DNA of 64,000 nt from Microbacterium paraoxydans (GTDB lineage Bacteria > Actinomycetota > Actinomycetes > Actinomycetales > Microbacteriaceae). Positions 25,095-32,467 of this stretch are shown piece by piece (within the stretch, counting starts at the first letter, position 1; each line of letters starts with the position of its first letter). The position numbers and the translations under genes were made by a program. The stretch is from the NCBI RefSeq assembly GCF_900105335.1, contig NZ_LT629770.1:2914001-2978000 (forward strand), in the 5' to 3' direction. Under the pieces are notes generated by a model. That model did not search any database, was not told the DNA's origin, and saw only the letters and a program-made list of their open reading frames with translations.

Positions 25095-25604
25095 ATGACG
25101 GATGCATCGATCGAGCGCGAGACGCTCACGTGGGACGGCTTCGGCGCGGCGACGCGCGATCTGGCGCGGAACATCATCGCGACGGGCTTCGAGCCGGAGG
25201 TCGTGGTGGCGATCGCGCGCGGCGGCCTGCTCCCGGCCGGCGCCATCGCGTACGGACTCGGCGTGAAGAACTGCGGCGCCATCAACGTCGAGTTCTACAC
25301 CGGCATCGGCACCGTGCTGGACGCCCCGGAGGTGCTGCCGCCCGAGCTCGACATGGCCTACCTCGACGGTCGCCGCGTCCTGCTCGTGGACGATGTCGCC
25401 GACTCCGGTCGCACGCTGGCGCTCGCGGTGCAGCTGCTGCAGGAGAAGGGCGCCGACGTGCGCTCCGTCACGATCTACACGAAGCCCTCGACGATCATCC
25501 AGCCGGACTTCGCGTGGAAGGACACCGACCTCTGGATCGACTTCCCCTGGTCGTTCCGCGGCACGGTGCGTCAGGAGGACGAGGGACTCCCGCCCACGGC
25601 CTGA
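25095..25604 (+). CDS. Phosphoribosyltransferase, type I
   Basis: A 169-residue purine/xanthine-type phosphoribosyltransferase. The PRPP-binding signature RVLLVDDVADSGRTLALA lies at about 95-112 and an AIARGGLLPAG loop near 38-48. It should salvage a purine base (hypoxanthine, guanine or xanthine) with PRPP in the cytosol; the base cannot be told. ATG at 25095 is chosen by domain fit and lacks a strong ribosome site. The stop codon is directly abutted by the stop of the converging ligase gene. Confidence 0.85.
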   Translation: MTDASIERETLTWDGFGAATRDLARNIIATGFEPEVVVAIARGGLLPAGAIAYGLGVKNCGAINVEFYTGIGTVLDAPEVLPPELDMAYLDGRRVLLVDDVADSGRTLALAVQLLQEKGADVRSVTIYTKPSTIIQPDFAWKDTDLWIDFPWSFRGTVRQEDEGLPPTA

Positions 25605-27143
25605 TCAGGAGTCGTCCGCCGCACCGCGCCGCAGCGCCAGGAGGGTCTGGATCGTGTCGGCCTCCGCAGCGCTCTTGTCCGGACGGTAGCCCTTGACCCG
25701 GGCGAAGCGGAGGGCGAGGCCGCCGGGGTAACGCGGGGACCGCTGCACGCCGTCGATCGCGATCTCGACCACGAGTTCCGGCCGGAGGAACACCGTGGAC
25801 GCGGAGCGATGGGTCTCGTGCGCCGAGAACTCGTCGGTCTGCCACTGAAGCAGCGCATCGGTGAGGCCCTTGAACGTTTTGCCCACCATCACGAAGCCGC
25901 CGGGCTCGCCGAAGTCGCCATCCGGGTCCCGCGCGCCGAGGTGCAGGTTCGACAGCCAGCCGCGCCGTCGCCCCGACCCCCACTCGGCGCCGAGCACGAC
26001 GAGGTCGAACGTGAGGACCGGCTTCACCTTCACCCAGGACTTGCCGCGACGGCCGGCGGCGTACGGCGCATCCACGGCCTTCACGAGCACGCCTTCATGA
26101 CCGGCCGCCAGGGCTTCGCGGGACAGGCGCTCGGCCTCCTCCGCGCTGTCGGTCACGATGCCGGGCATGCGCCACTCGCCGGCGATCTCGGCCAGGACCT
26201 CCTGACGCACCGACAGTGGCTCGTCCAGTAGGTCGCGGCCGTCCACGTGCAGGACGTCGAAGAACCAGGGTCGCAGGGCGAGCTCGCGCGCGGCATCCGC
26301 GCCGAACCGGGACATCGTCTCCTGGAACGGCCGGGGACCGCCGTCCTCGTCGAGCGCCAGGGTCTCGCCGTCGAGGATGACCTCCTGCGCGGGAAGACCG
26401 CGGACGACCTCGACGATCTCGGGCAGCCGGTGGGTGACGTCTGCGAGGCTCCGTGTGTAGATGCCGACCTCATCGCCGCGGCGGTGCACCTGGATCCGCG
26501 CGCCGTCGAGCTTGTACTCGACCGAGGCGCGTCCGGTGATCTCCAGGGCGGCCGTGGGCGTCGGCGCCGTGGCCGCGAGCATGGGGAGCACGGGGCGTCC
26601 CACCCGGAGCCCGACCTCGTCGAGCGCTCCTTCGGCACCGGTGAGCGCGAGCAGCGCCGTCTCACCGAGGTCGCCGGAGAGCATGGCGGCCCGTCGCACC
26701 GTGGCAGGCGGGGCCTCGGCGGCGCGGGCGATCGCGTCGAGGAGCACGCCGCTCAACGCGCCGGTGCGGAGCTCCCCGAGCATCGCCCTGGTCAGGAAGT
26801 CCCATTCGGGAGCGGTGGCCCGGGCGGCGAGGTCGTGCAGCAGCTCGCTGCGCACGCCGGCCGAACCGGAGCCCGAGGTGTGCGCCAGTGTGTCGAAGAC
26901 ATGGTCGACCTCCGCGATGGTCAGGGTCGAGGTCGCGCTGTGCTCGATCGCGAGATTCGTCAGCCCCCGCCAGCCCACGCCGAGGCGTCCCTGGCGCGGC
27001 GCGGCGAGGAGCAGGCCCACGAGAGGTGCGATGTCGTCGGCGTCGGCCCGGCGGAGCAGCGCCGCGATCGCTTCGATCTTGGCCAGGCGAGACGAGGTCG
27101 CGGCGACCTGGTCGGTGGTGGTGACGAGCTCCGAGAGCAGCAT
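25605..27143 (-). CDS. ligB: ATP-dependent DNA ligase
   Basis: A 512-residue ATP-dependent ligase of the actinobacterial LigB type. An N-terminal DNA-binding helical domain (1-190) is followed by the adenylation domain with the lysine of EYKLDGARIQVHRRG (about 212), then EVILDGETLALD and EGVLVKAVDAPYAAGRRGKSWVKVKP, and a C-terminal OB domain ending with PELVVEIAIDGVQRSPRYPGGLALRFARVKGYRPDK (here split: LALRFARVKGYRPDK is the terminal motif). It is accessory to the NAD-dependent LigA. There is no Ku or polymerase domain, so it is not LigD. Confidence 0.92.
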   Translation of the reverse strand: MLLSELVTTTDQVAATSSRLAKIEAIAALLRRADADDIAPLVGLLLAAPRQGRLGVGWRGLTNLAIEHSATSTLTIAEVDHVFDTLAHTSGSGSAGVRSELLHDLAARATAPEWDFLTRAMLGELRTGALSGVLLDAIARAAEAPPATVRRAAMLSGDLGETALLALTGAEGALDEVGLRVGRPVLPMLAATAPTPTAALEITGRASVEYKLDGARIQVHRRGDEVGIYTRSLADVTHRLPEIVEVVRGLPAQEVILDGETLALDEDGGPRPFQETMSRFGADAARELALRPWFFDVLHVDGRDLLDEPLSVRQEVLAEIAGEWRMPGIVTDSAEEAERLSREALAAGHEGVLVKAVDAPYAAGRRGKSWVKVKPVLTFDLVVLGAEWGSGRRRGWLSNLHLGARDPDGDFGEPGGFVMVGKTFKGLTDALLQWQTDEFSAHETHRSASTVFLRPELVVEIAIDGVQRSPRYPGGLALRFARVKGYRPDKSAAEADTIQTLLALRRGAADDS

Positions 27144-27210
27144 GCCGGCATCCTCCCACCGGGGTCGGACACCGCACGAGACGGTTGACAGCGACGACAG
27201 GGCCGTAACG

Positions 27211-27981
27211 TCAGCGCCCGCGGAACTCCGGCTTCCGCTTCTCCTGGAACGCGGCGAAGCCCTCGCGGTAGTCCTCGGTGTCGCACAGGGCGGCCTGCGC
27301 CGCGTTCTCGACGTCGATGGACTCCCACAGGGTGAGGCGTTCGTCGCGGATGCGGGCGACGAGCTCCTTGCTCGCCCGGAAGGCGGCCGTGGCGCCGTGG
27401 GCGGCCTTCCCCGCAGCGGCCGTCGTGGCGGCGAGCACCTCGTCGTCCGGGAAAACCTGGGAGAAGAGCCCCGAGCGCACGGCTTCCGTGCCGCTCATGA
27501 GCCGGCCCGTGTAGATGAGGTCGAGGGTCTTGTGCGGGCCGAGCCGGTCGAGGAACAGCGCGTGCCCGCCGGAGTCGAGGGTCGCCCCGAGGGCGGCGAA
27601 CGGCGAGCCGATCTTCGCCGATTCCGCGACGTAGACGACATCCGTCGCGATGAGCAGCCCGAGGCCCACGCCGAGACAGGCGCCGTGGGCGACGGCGAAG
27701 GTCGGCGCGGGGAAGCGGGACATCCGCTGCAGCAGGGGCGTCACGCGTCCGCCGAGGTAGCCGAGCACATCGTCGTCGCGCGGATCGACGGCGGAGATGT
27801 CCCGCCCGGCGCAGAATGCCCGCCCTTCACCGCGGAGCAGCAGCGCCCGCACCCCGGCGGCCTCGGCCTCCCGGTACGCGGCGTCGAGCTCCGCGAGGGC
27901 GGCCTCGTCCAGGGCATTGAGCTTCGCGGGGGCGTCGAGCACCACGGTGGCGACGTCGTCGGCGATGGCGAGATCGATCAT
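27211..27981 (-). CDS. paaG: Enoyl-CoA isomerase, PaaG type
   Basis: A 256-residue crotonase-fold protein at the end of the paaABCDE operon. PaaG isomerises ring-1,2-epoxyphenylacetyl-CoA to oxepin-CoA. Support for PaaG rather than PaaF is the single catalytic-type Asp in GATLDSGGHALFLDRLG, matching the PDCGG segment of known PaaG, and the lack of the two-Glu pair of true hydratases. GRAFCAGRDISAVD forms the oxyanion-hole region. The start lies 9 bp after the paaE stop. Confidence 0.85.
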   Translation of the reverse strand: MIDLAIADDVATVVLDAPAKLNALDEAALAELDAAYREAEAAGVRALLLRGEGRAFCAGRDISAVDPRDDDVLGYLGGRVTPLLQRMSRFPAPTFAVAHGACLGVGLGLLIATDVVYVAESAKIGSPFAALGATLDSGGHALFLDRLGPHKTLDLIYTGRLMSGTEAVRSGLFSQVFPDDEVLAATTAAAGKAAHGATAAFRASKELVARIRDERLTLWESIDVENAAQAALCDTEDYREGFAAFQEKRKPEFRGR

Positions 27982-27990
27982 CAGGACTCC

Positions 27991-29154
27991 TCAGACGTCG
28001 TAGTCCACGACCACGCGGTCGCTGGTGGGATGGGACTGGCAGGTGAGCACGTAGCCGCGCTCCAGCTCGTCGGGCTCCAGGGCGTAGTTCTCGGTCATCG
28101 TGACGCTGCCCTCGAGTACGCGCGCGCGGCAGGTGCCGCAGACGCCGCCCGCGCACGCGAACGGGGCGTCCGGCCGCACCCGCAGTGCGGCGTTGAGCAC
28201 CGACTCGCGCGCCGCGACCGGGCTCTCCACCGTGGACGAGACGCCGTCGAGGTTCACCTCGATCCGCACCGTCTTCTCGCCCGAGCGCACTGCGACCGGC
28301 CGAGCGGCCCGCACCGGCTCGTCGCCGGTCGTGAACAGCTCGAAGCGCACGTGTTCGCGGGGCACGCCCACGTCGGCCAGCACCTCCCGGCAGAGGTCGA
28401 CGAGCGCGAGCGGTCCGCACAGGAACCACTCGTCCACGTCGGCCGGGTCGATCAGCGCGTCGAGGATCGTCCGCAGCTTGGGCTCGTCGATGCGGCCGGA
28501 GAGCACCGGCGCGGTCCGCTGCTCGCGGGACAGCACATGGTGCAGCGTGAGCCTCGTCGGGTAGCGGTCCTTGAGGTCGGCGAGGTCCTCCAGGAACATC
28601 ACGTCCAGCGTCGACCGGTTCGTGTAGAGGAGCGTGAACCGCGAGGTCTGCGAGCGGGAGAGCACGGTGTGCGCGAGAGCCATCAGCGGTGTGATCCCGG
28701 AGCCGGCCGCGATGCCGACGACGTGCTTCTCGTCCAGATCGTCGAGACCGGAGGTGAACGTGCCCTGGGGGCTCATGACGTCGATGCGGAAGCCCGGGCG
28801 CAGGCCGGTCTGGGCCCACGTGGAGAACATCCCGCCCTCGTCGCGCTTCACGGCGACGCTCAGGCGGGTGGGCGCCCCGTCGGTGCGATGCTCGGGCGCC
28901 CGGCACAGCGAGTAGGAGCGCCGCACCTCCACGCCGTCCAGCGTCGTCCGCAGCGCCACGTACTGCCCGGGGAGGTGGTCGTAGTCGTCGGCGAGCTCCG
29001 CGGGCACCGTGAAGGTCACCTCGACGGCGTCCTCGGTGAGCGGACGGACGTCCTCGACCTCGAGCGTGTGGAACCGGGCACGGCTCCGCGCCCGGGAGGC
29101 GGAGGCGGGAGAGGACGCCGGCGTCGTCGTCGGGGCCGGGGAGAACAGCGACAT
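27991..29154 (-). CDS. paaE: Phenylacetyl-CoA epoxidase reductase subunit PaaE
   Basis: A 387-residue reductase that passes electrons from NADPH to the PaaA di-iron centre. It has an FAD domain (RRSYSLCRAPE, about 120), an NAD(P) domain (GIAAGSGITPLMAL, about 170; WFLCGPLALVDLC) and a C-terminal plant-type [2Fe-2S] ferredoxin domain with CAGGVCGTCRARV and a final Cys in LTCQSHP. ATG at 29154 shares one base with the paaD stop. The first 25 residues are low-complexity Ala/Ser/Pro. Confidence 0.93.
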   Translation of the reverse strand: MSLFSPAPTTTPASSPASASRARSRARFHTLEVEDVRPLTEDAVEVTFTVPAELADDYDHLPGQYVALRTTLDGVEVRRSYSLCRAPEHRTDGAPTRLSVAVKRDEGGMFSTWAQTGLRPGFRIDVMSPQGTFTSGLDDLDEKHVVGIAAGSGITPLMALAHTVLSRSQTSRFTLLYTNRSTLDVMFLEDLADLKDRYPTRLTLHHVLSREQRTAPVLSGRIDEPKLRTILDALIDPADVDEWFLCGPLALVDLCREVLADVGVPREHVRFELFTTGDEPVRAARPVAVRSGEKTVRIEVNLDGVSSTVESPVAARESVLNAALRVRPDAPFACAGGVCGTCRARVLEGSVTMTENYALEPDELERGYVLTCQSHPTSDRVVVDYDV

Positions 29155-29657
29155 CAGTGCACCTTGAAGTGATCGAAGGGTTCCAGGCATGCCCGGCACT
29201 CGTACAGCGCCTTGCACGAGGTCGACCCGAAGCGGGAGACCTCCCTGGTGTCGAGCGAGCCGCATCGGGGGCAGCGCACGCTCAGGGCGAGCCGGATCGG
29301 ACCGGCGGGTACGGCCGCGCGGCCGCTGGGCGGCGCGATCCCGTACGCGCGGAGCTTCTGCTTCCCGGCGTCACTCATCCAGTCGGTGGTCCACGCGGGG
29401 GAGAGCACGAGCCGCACCTCGACGTCCGCGAAGCCGGCGGCCGTGAGCGCGAGGACCACGTCGTCGCGGATCGTGTCCATGGCCGGGCACCCGCTGTAGG
29501 TCGGCGTGATGTCGACGATCACGCGCTCGCCGCGGAGCTCGACCGCCCGCAGCACGCCGAGGTCCTCGATCGTGAGCACCGGCACCTCCGGGTCCGGCAC
29601 GGCGGCGGCGATCCGCCACGCCTCGGCCGTCGTGTCGGCGGTGGTCCGGCTCACCAT
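29154..29657 (-). CDS. paaD: Phenylacetate degradation protein PaaD (DUF59)
   Basis: A 167-residue protein with an N-terminal MIP18/DUF59 domain (PDPEVPVLTIEDLGVLRAV, TYSGCPAMD) and a C-terminal zinc-ribbon-like cluster (SVRCPRCGS to YECRACLEPF). PaaD is thought to help mature the metal centre of the PaaABCE epoxidase. ATG at 29657 overlaps the paaC stop by 7 bp; GTG at 29654, making a GTGA overlap, is equally possible. Confidence 0.92.
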   Translation of the reverse strand: MVSRTTADTTAEAWRIAAAVPDPEVPVLTIEDLGVLRAVELRGERVIVDITPTYSGCPAMDTIRDDVVLALTAAGFADVEVRLVLSPAWTTDWMSDAGKQKLRAYGIAPPSGRAAVPAGPIRLALSVRCPRCGSLDTREVSRFGSTSCKALYECRACLEPFDHFKVH

Positions 29658-30559
29658 GACGCCCCCGGGTGTCGTCGCGCCAGGACCTGCATCTCGGCGA
29701 GGAGGTGGCCGAAGGGGGTCGCGTGCGCGCCGTTCCGGCCGCCCGCCGACGACGCCGAGACCTCCGGAACCGCGAGCCCGGCCTCGGCGAACACGGTGGC
29801 GATGACCGCGTCGAACTGGGCCCGGAGGCTCGACGGGCGCACGGCGGCATCGCCGAGCCGGTCGATCAGCGGCTCGTCGCGGAACAGCTCGTCGACGTAC
29901 GGCCACACGTCCGTGAGGGCACGGATCATCCGCCGCCGGGACTCCTCCGTGCCGCCCGCCAGGCGCAGCACCCACTGCACGGCGTGGTCACGGTGGTAGT
30001 CGACCTCCTTCAGCGCCTTCTCCGCGATCGCGGCGAATGTGGGCTCGGTGCTCGCGCGGAGGGCGGCGTAGAGCTCCACCAGGTAGACCGAGGCGACGAG
30101 CTGGCGCGCGATGGTCTGCGCGAAGTCGCCGTTCGGCTGCTCCACGATCCAGGCGCTGCGGAACTCCGGCTCGTCGCGGAAGTACGCGAGGTCGTCCTCG
30201 GAACGGCCGTCCCACGTGCCTGCGAAGTGCAGGAAGGAGCGCGCGTGGCCGAGGAGGTCGAGGGCGATGTTGCCGAGCGCCACGTCCTCCTCGAGCTCGG
30301 GGGCCCGGGAGATCCAGGCACCGAGCTGCTGCGACAGGATGAGGGCGTCGTCGCCGAGCCACAGGGCGTACTCGGCGATGTCGGCGCTCGCCGCGGTCGT
30401 GCCCGCGCCGGCGAGCTCTTCGCTGAGCCGCAGCTCGTCGACGGAGACGTCGCCATGCGCTTCCCCGTGGACGGCGCCGGCTCCCTGAGCGGAGCCGGGG
30501 GCCTGAGCGGAGCTGGGGCCCTGAGCGGAGCTGGGGCCCTGAGCCTGTCGAAGGGTCAC
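29651..30559 (-). CDS. paaC: Phenylacetyl-CoA epoxidase structural subunit PaaC
   Basis: A 302-residue ferritin-like structural partner of PaaA in the ring-epoxidising complex. The conserved fold runs from about residue 45 (LGDDALILSQQLGAWISRAPELEEDVALGNIALDLLGHAR, written here as family-typical helices) to KEVDYHRDHAVQWVLRLAGG and WPYVDELF. The start is GTG at 30559, overlapping the paaB stop (GTGA). The first 25 or so residues (TLRQAQGPSSAQ repeated) are not part of the fold: they are translated REP-like DNA and an 18-bp tandem repeat. Confidence 0.9.
   Translation of the reverse strand: MTLRQAQGPSSAQGPSSAQAPGSAQGAGAVHGEAHGDVSVDELRLSEELAGAGTTAASADIAEYALWLGDDALILSQQLGAWISRAPELEEDVALGNIALDLLGHARSFLHFAGTWDGRSEDDLAYFRDEPEFRSAWIVEQPNGDFAQTIARQLVASVYLVELYAALRASTEPTFAAIAEKALKEVDYHRDHAVQWVLRLAGGTEESRRRMIRALTDVWPYVDELFRDEPLIDRLGDAAVRPSSLRAQFDAVIATVFAEAGLAVPEVSASSAGGRNGAHATPFGHLLAEMQVLARRHPGASW
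30484..30537. repeat. Three tandem 18-bp repeats inside paaC
   Basis: Three copies of cctgagcggagcyggggs (30484-30501, 30502-30519, 30520-30537) run head to tail. The REP-like element at 30537 looks like a diverged fourth unit. The period is a multiple of three, so the frame stays open and adds six residues per copy near the PaaC N-terminus. Confidence 0.85.
30537..30556. repeat. REP-like element at the paaB/paaC junction
   Basis: The string ccctgagcctgtcgaagggt is an imperfect palindrome. It belongs to the ccctTCGAC-family dispersed repeat that I recall as common in Micrococcales genomes. It supplies the first codons of paaC on the minus strand. Confidence 0.7.
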
Positions 30560-30885
30560 AGGTGCGGCACCCCCTCGGAGGCGGTGTAGTACACCGCGTG
30601 CCGGTAGTTCTTGCCGGCGGGACTCTCGAAGTACGCTCCCTTGGCATCGGGGTCGCTCGTGATGATCGCCTCGGCGGGGACCGCCCAGATCGACACGCCC
30701 TCGCCCCGGCGGGTGTAGAGGTCGCGCGCGTTGCGGATGGCCATGTCGGCGTCGGGGGCGTGCAGCGAGCCGACGTGCACGTGGCTCAGCCCGCGGTTCG
30801 CCCGCACGAAGATCTCCCACAGGGGCCAGACCTCGCGGCCCTGGGTCCCTGAGCTCGTCGAAGGGTCCGCACCGGGGGTCGCCAT
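30556..30885 (-). CDS. paaB: Phenylacetyl-CoA epoxidase subunit PaaB
   Basis: A 109-residue subunit that bridges PaaAC dimers in the epoxidase. The conserved core is WPLWEIFVRANRGLSHVHVGSLHAPD and MAIRNARDLYTRRGEGVSIWAVPA. ATG at 30885 shares one base with the paaA stop; GTG at 30888 would give a GTGA overlap. The first 15 or so residues (DPSTSSGTQG) are again translated REP-like DNA and precede the normal PaaB start of the fold. Confidence 0.93.
   Translation of the reverse strand: MATPGADPSTSSGTQGREVWPLWEIFVRANRGLSHVHVGSLHAPDADMAIRNARDLYTRRGEGVSIWAVPAEAIITSDPDAKGAYFESPAGKNYRHAVYYTASEGVPHL
30847..30865. repeat. REP-like element at the paaA/paaB junction
   Basis: The string ccctgagctcgtcgaaggg is a second copy of the element at 30537-30556, in the same orientation and again within the first codons of a paa gene. 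It encodes the DPSTSSGTQG stretch of PaaB. Confidence 0.75.
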
Positions 30886-31871
30886 CACGCCACCGCCCCT
30901 TCAGGGGTCAGGCGGGAACGCTGCTTGCGGGCGTACTCCGCGGCGGCCTCCCGCACCCACGCGCCCTCGTCGTGCGCCGTGCGGCGGCGCTCCAGACGCT
31001 CGGCGTTGCAGGGGCCGTTGCCGCGCAGCACCTGGAAGAACTCGTCCCAGTCGATCTCGCCCATCTCGTAGCGACCGGTCTCCTCGTCGAACCGCAGGTC
31101 CGGGTCGGGGAGGGTGACGCCGAGGATCTCGGCCTGGGGCACGAGCATGCCGACGAACCGCTGACGCAGCTCGTCGTTGGAGAAGCGCTTGATCTTCCAC
31201 GCCATCGACTGGGCGGAGTTGGGGGACTGGTCGTCGGGCGGCCCGAACATCGCCAGGCTCGGCCAGTACCAGCGGTCCACCGCGTCCTGCGCCATCTGCC
31301 GCTGCTCGTCGGTGCCGCGCATGAGCGAGAGCAGGATCTCGAACCCCTGGCGCTGGTGGAACGACTCCTCCTTGCAGATGCGCACCATCGCGCGGCCGTA
31401 GGGGCCGTAGGAGGCGCGGCACAGCGGCACCTGGTTGCAGATCGCGGCGCCGTCGACGAGCCAGCCGATCGCGCCCATGTCGGCCCAGGTCGGGGTGGGG
31501 TAGTTGAAGATCGACGAGTACTTCGCCTTGCCGGAGATGAGCTGGTCCATCATCTCGTCACGGGTGATGCCGAGGGTCTGCGCGGCGGAGTAGAGGTAGA
31601 GGCCGTGCCCGGCCTCGTCCTGCACCTTCGCCATGAGGATCGCCTTGCGCTTGAGGCTCGGTGCGCGGGTGATCCAGTTGCCCTCGGGCTGCATGCCGAT
31701 GATCTCGGAGTGCGCGTGCTGGGAGATCTGCCGGATGAGCGTCTTGCGATAGGCCTCGGGCATCCAGTCGCGCGGCTCGATGCGCTGCTCGTTCGCGATC
31801 AGCTCGTCGAACAGGCGTTCCTCGTCGGAGGTCTCGCCGTCCACGAGGGACAGGTCTGCGGGACTGGTCAT
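30885..31871 (-). CDS. paaA: Phenylacetyl-CoA epoxidase catalytic subunit PaaA
   Basis: A 328-residue di-iron subunit that makes the 1,2-epoxide of phenylacetyl-CoA. Metal-binding Glu/His motifs are [13 protein letters not shown] (about 110-122) and [13 protein letters not shown] (about 170). Family segments include [22 protein letters not shown] and the C-terminal [11 protein letters not shown]. This is the first gene of the minus-strand paaABCDE-paaG operon. Its promoter carries a 22-bp dyad shared with three other paa units. Confidence 0.96.
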   Translation of the reverse strand: MTSPADLSLVDGETSDEERLFDELIANEQRIEPRDWMPEAYRKTLIRQISQHAHSEIIGMQPEGNWITRAPSLKRKAILMAKVQDEAGHGLYLYSAAQTLGITRDEMMDQLISGKAKYSSIFNYPTPTWADMGAIGWLVDGAAICNQVPLCRASYGPYGRAMVRICKEESFHQRQGFEILLSLMRGTDEQRQMAQDAVDRWYWPSLAMFGPPDDQSPNSAQSMAWKIKRFSNDELRQRFVGMLVPQAEILGVTLPDPDLRFDEETGRYEMGEIDWDEFFQVLRGNGPCNAERLERRRTAHDEGAWVREAAAEYARKQRSRLTPEGAVA

Positions 31872-31899
31872 CGTCGACTCCTCGGGCTCCGGTCCTTCT

Positions 31900-31949
31900 T
31901 TACTGACCGATCGTTAGGTAATTCTGACACACGCGACGGCCCGATTCAA
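31900..31949 (-). promoter_or_regulatory. paaA promoter with PaaR-type operator
   Basis: On the minus strand TTGAAT (31944-31949) and CAGAAT (31921-31926) are spaced 17 bp, a fair -35/-10 pair. The dyad at 31900-31921, core actgaccgatcgttaggt, overlaps the end of the -10 box and the expected start point, as for a repressor. The same dyad precedes paaI, paaJ and the 48832-50151 transporter gene. Confidence 0.8.
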
Positions 31950-31958
31950 CAGGGCGTG

Positions 31959-32378
31959 TCAACGGGAGCGCGAGATCAGTGCCAGCAGCGCGCGGCCGTA
32001 AGCCTCCGCCGGATCCGGGTGCTCGAACCGCAGGGGAGCACCGGCGAGCTCGATCTCGACGCGGAACGTGTCAGGGAGGCGGGTGAGGGTGCGGAACGTC
32101 CCGCGGAGGAGGTCGCGCAGCTGGTCCTCGCGCGGCAGCCACACCGCATCGGCGAGGGTCACGGCGTCGAGCGCCCACTCCGTCGTGCCGTTGAAGGCGA
32201 GGTCCGTGCCGGCCGGCGTCTGCCTCGCCTCGATGGTCATCGCGCTCACCGTGAAGACGTCGGCCTCCGCCTCCAGCTCCACCTCGTCGGGCAGATCGAG
32301 CTGGAACCGGTCACCCTCCGCGGGTTTCCAGGTCAGACCGGCATCGCGGAGCGCGACGGCGAGTTCGCGGGTGATCAT
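31959..32378 (-). CDS. Small acidic protein of unknown function
   Basis: I do not recognise this 139-residue protein. It is acidic, without signal peptide or membrane segment, and predicted to be alpha/beta with alternating charged strands (DRFQLDLPDEVELEAEADVFTVS). Similar small actinobacterial proteins are sometimes labelled as pilus-assembly proteins on weak grounds. It lies upstream of paaA on the same strand but beyond the paaA promoter, and diverges from recQ. Confidence 0.65.
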   Translation of the reverse strand: MITRELAVALRDAGLTWKPAEGDRFQLDLPDEVELEAEADVFTVSAMTIEARQTPAGTDLAFNGTTEWALDAVTLADAVWLPREDQLRDLLRGTFRTLTRLPDTFRVEIELAGAPLRFEHPDPAEAYGRALLALISRSR

Positions 32379-32467
32379 TCCTCCACGCTACGGCCTTCCC
32401 ACCGGTCATCCACCGAGAGCGGGCGGCGGTCGGAGTCCTGTCCGAGGTCTGCGGCAGAGTGGAGGGC

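Noticed and set aside
30484..30556. Possible CRISPR-like array in paaC
   Set aside because: The 18-bp units are directly tandem with no spacers and stay in frame, so it is a coding tandem repeat.
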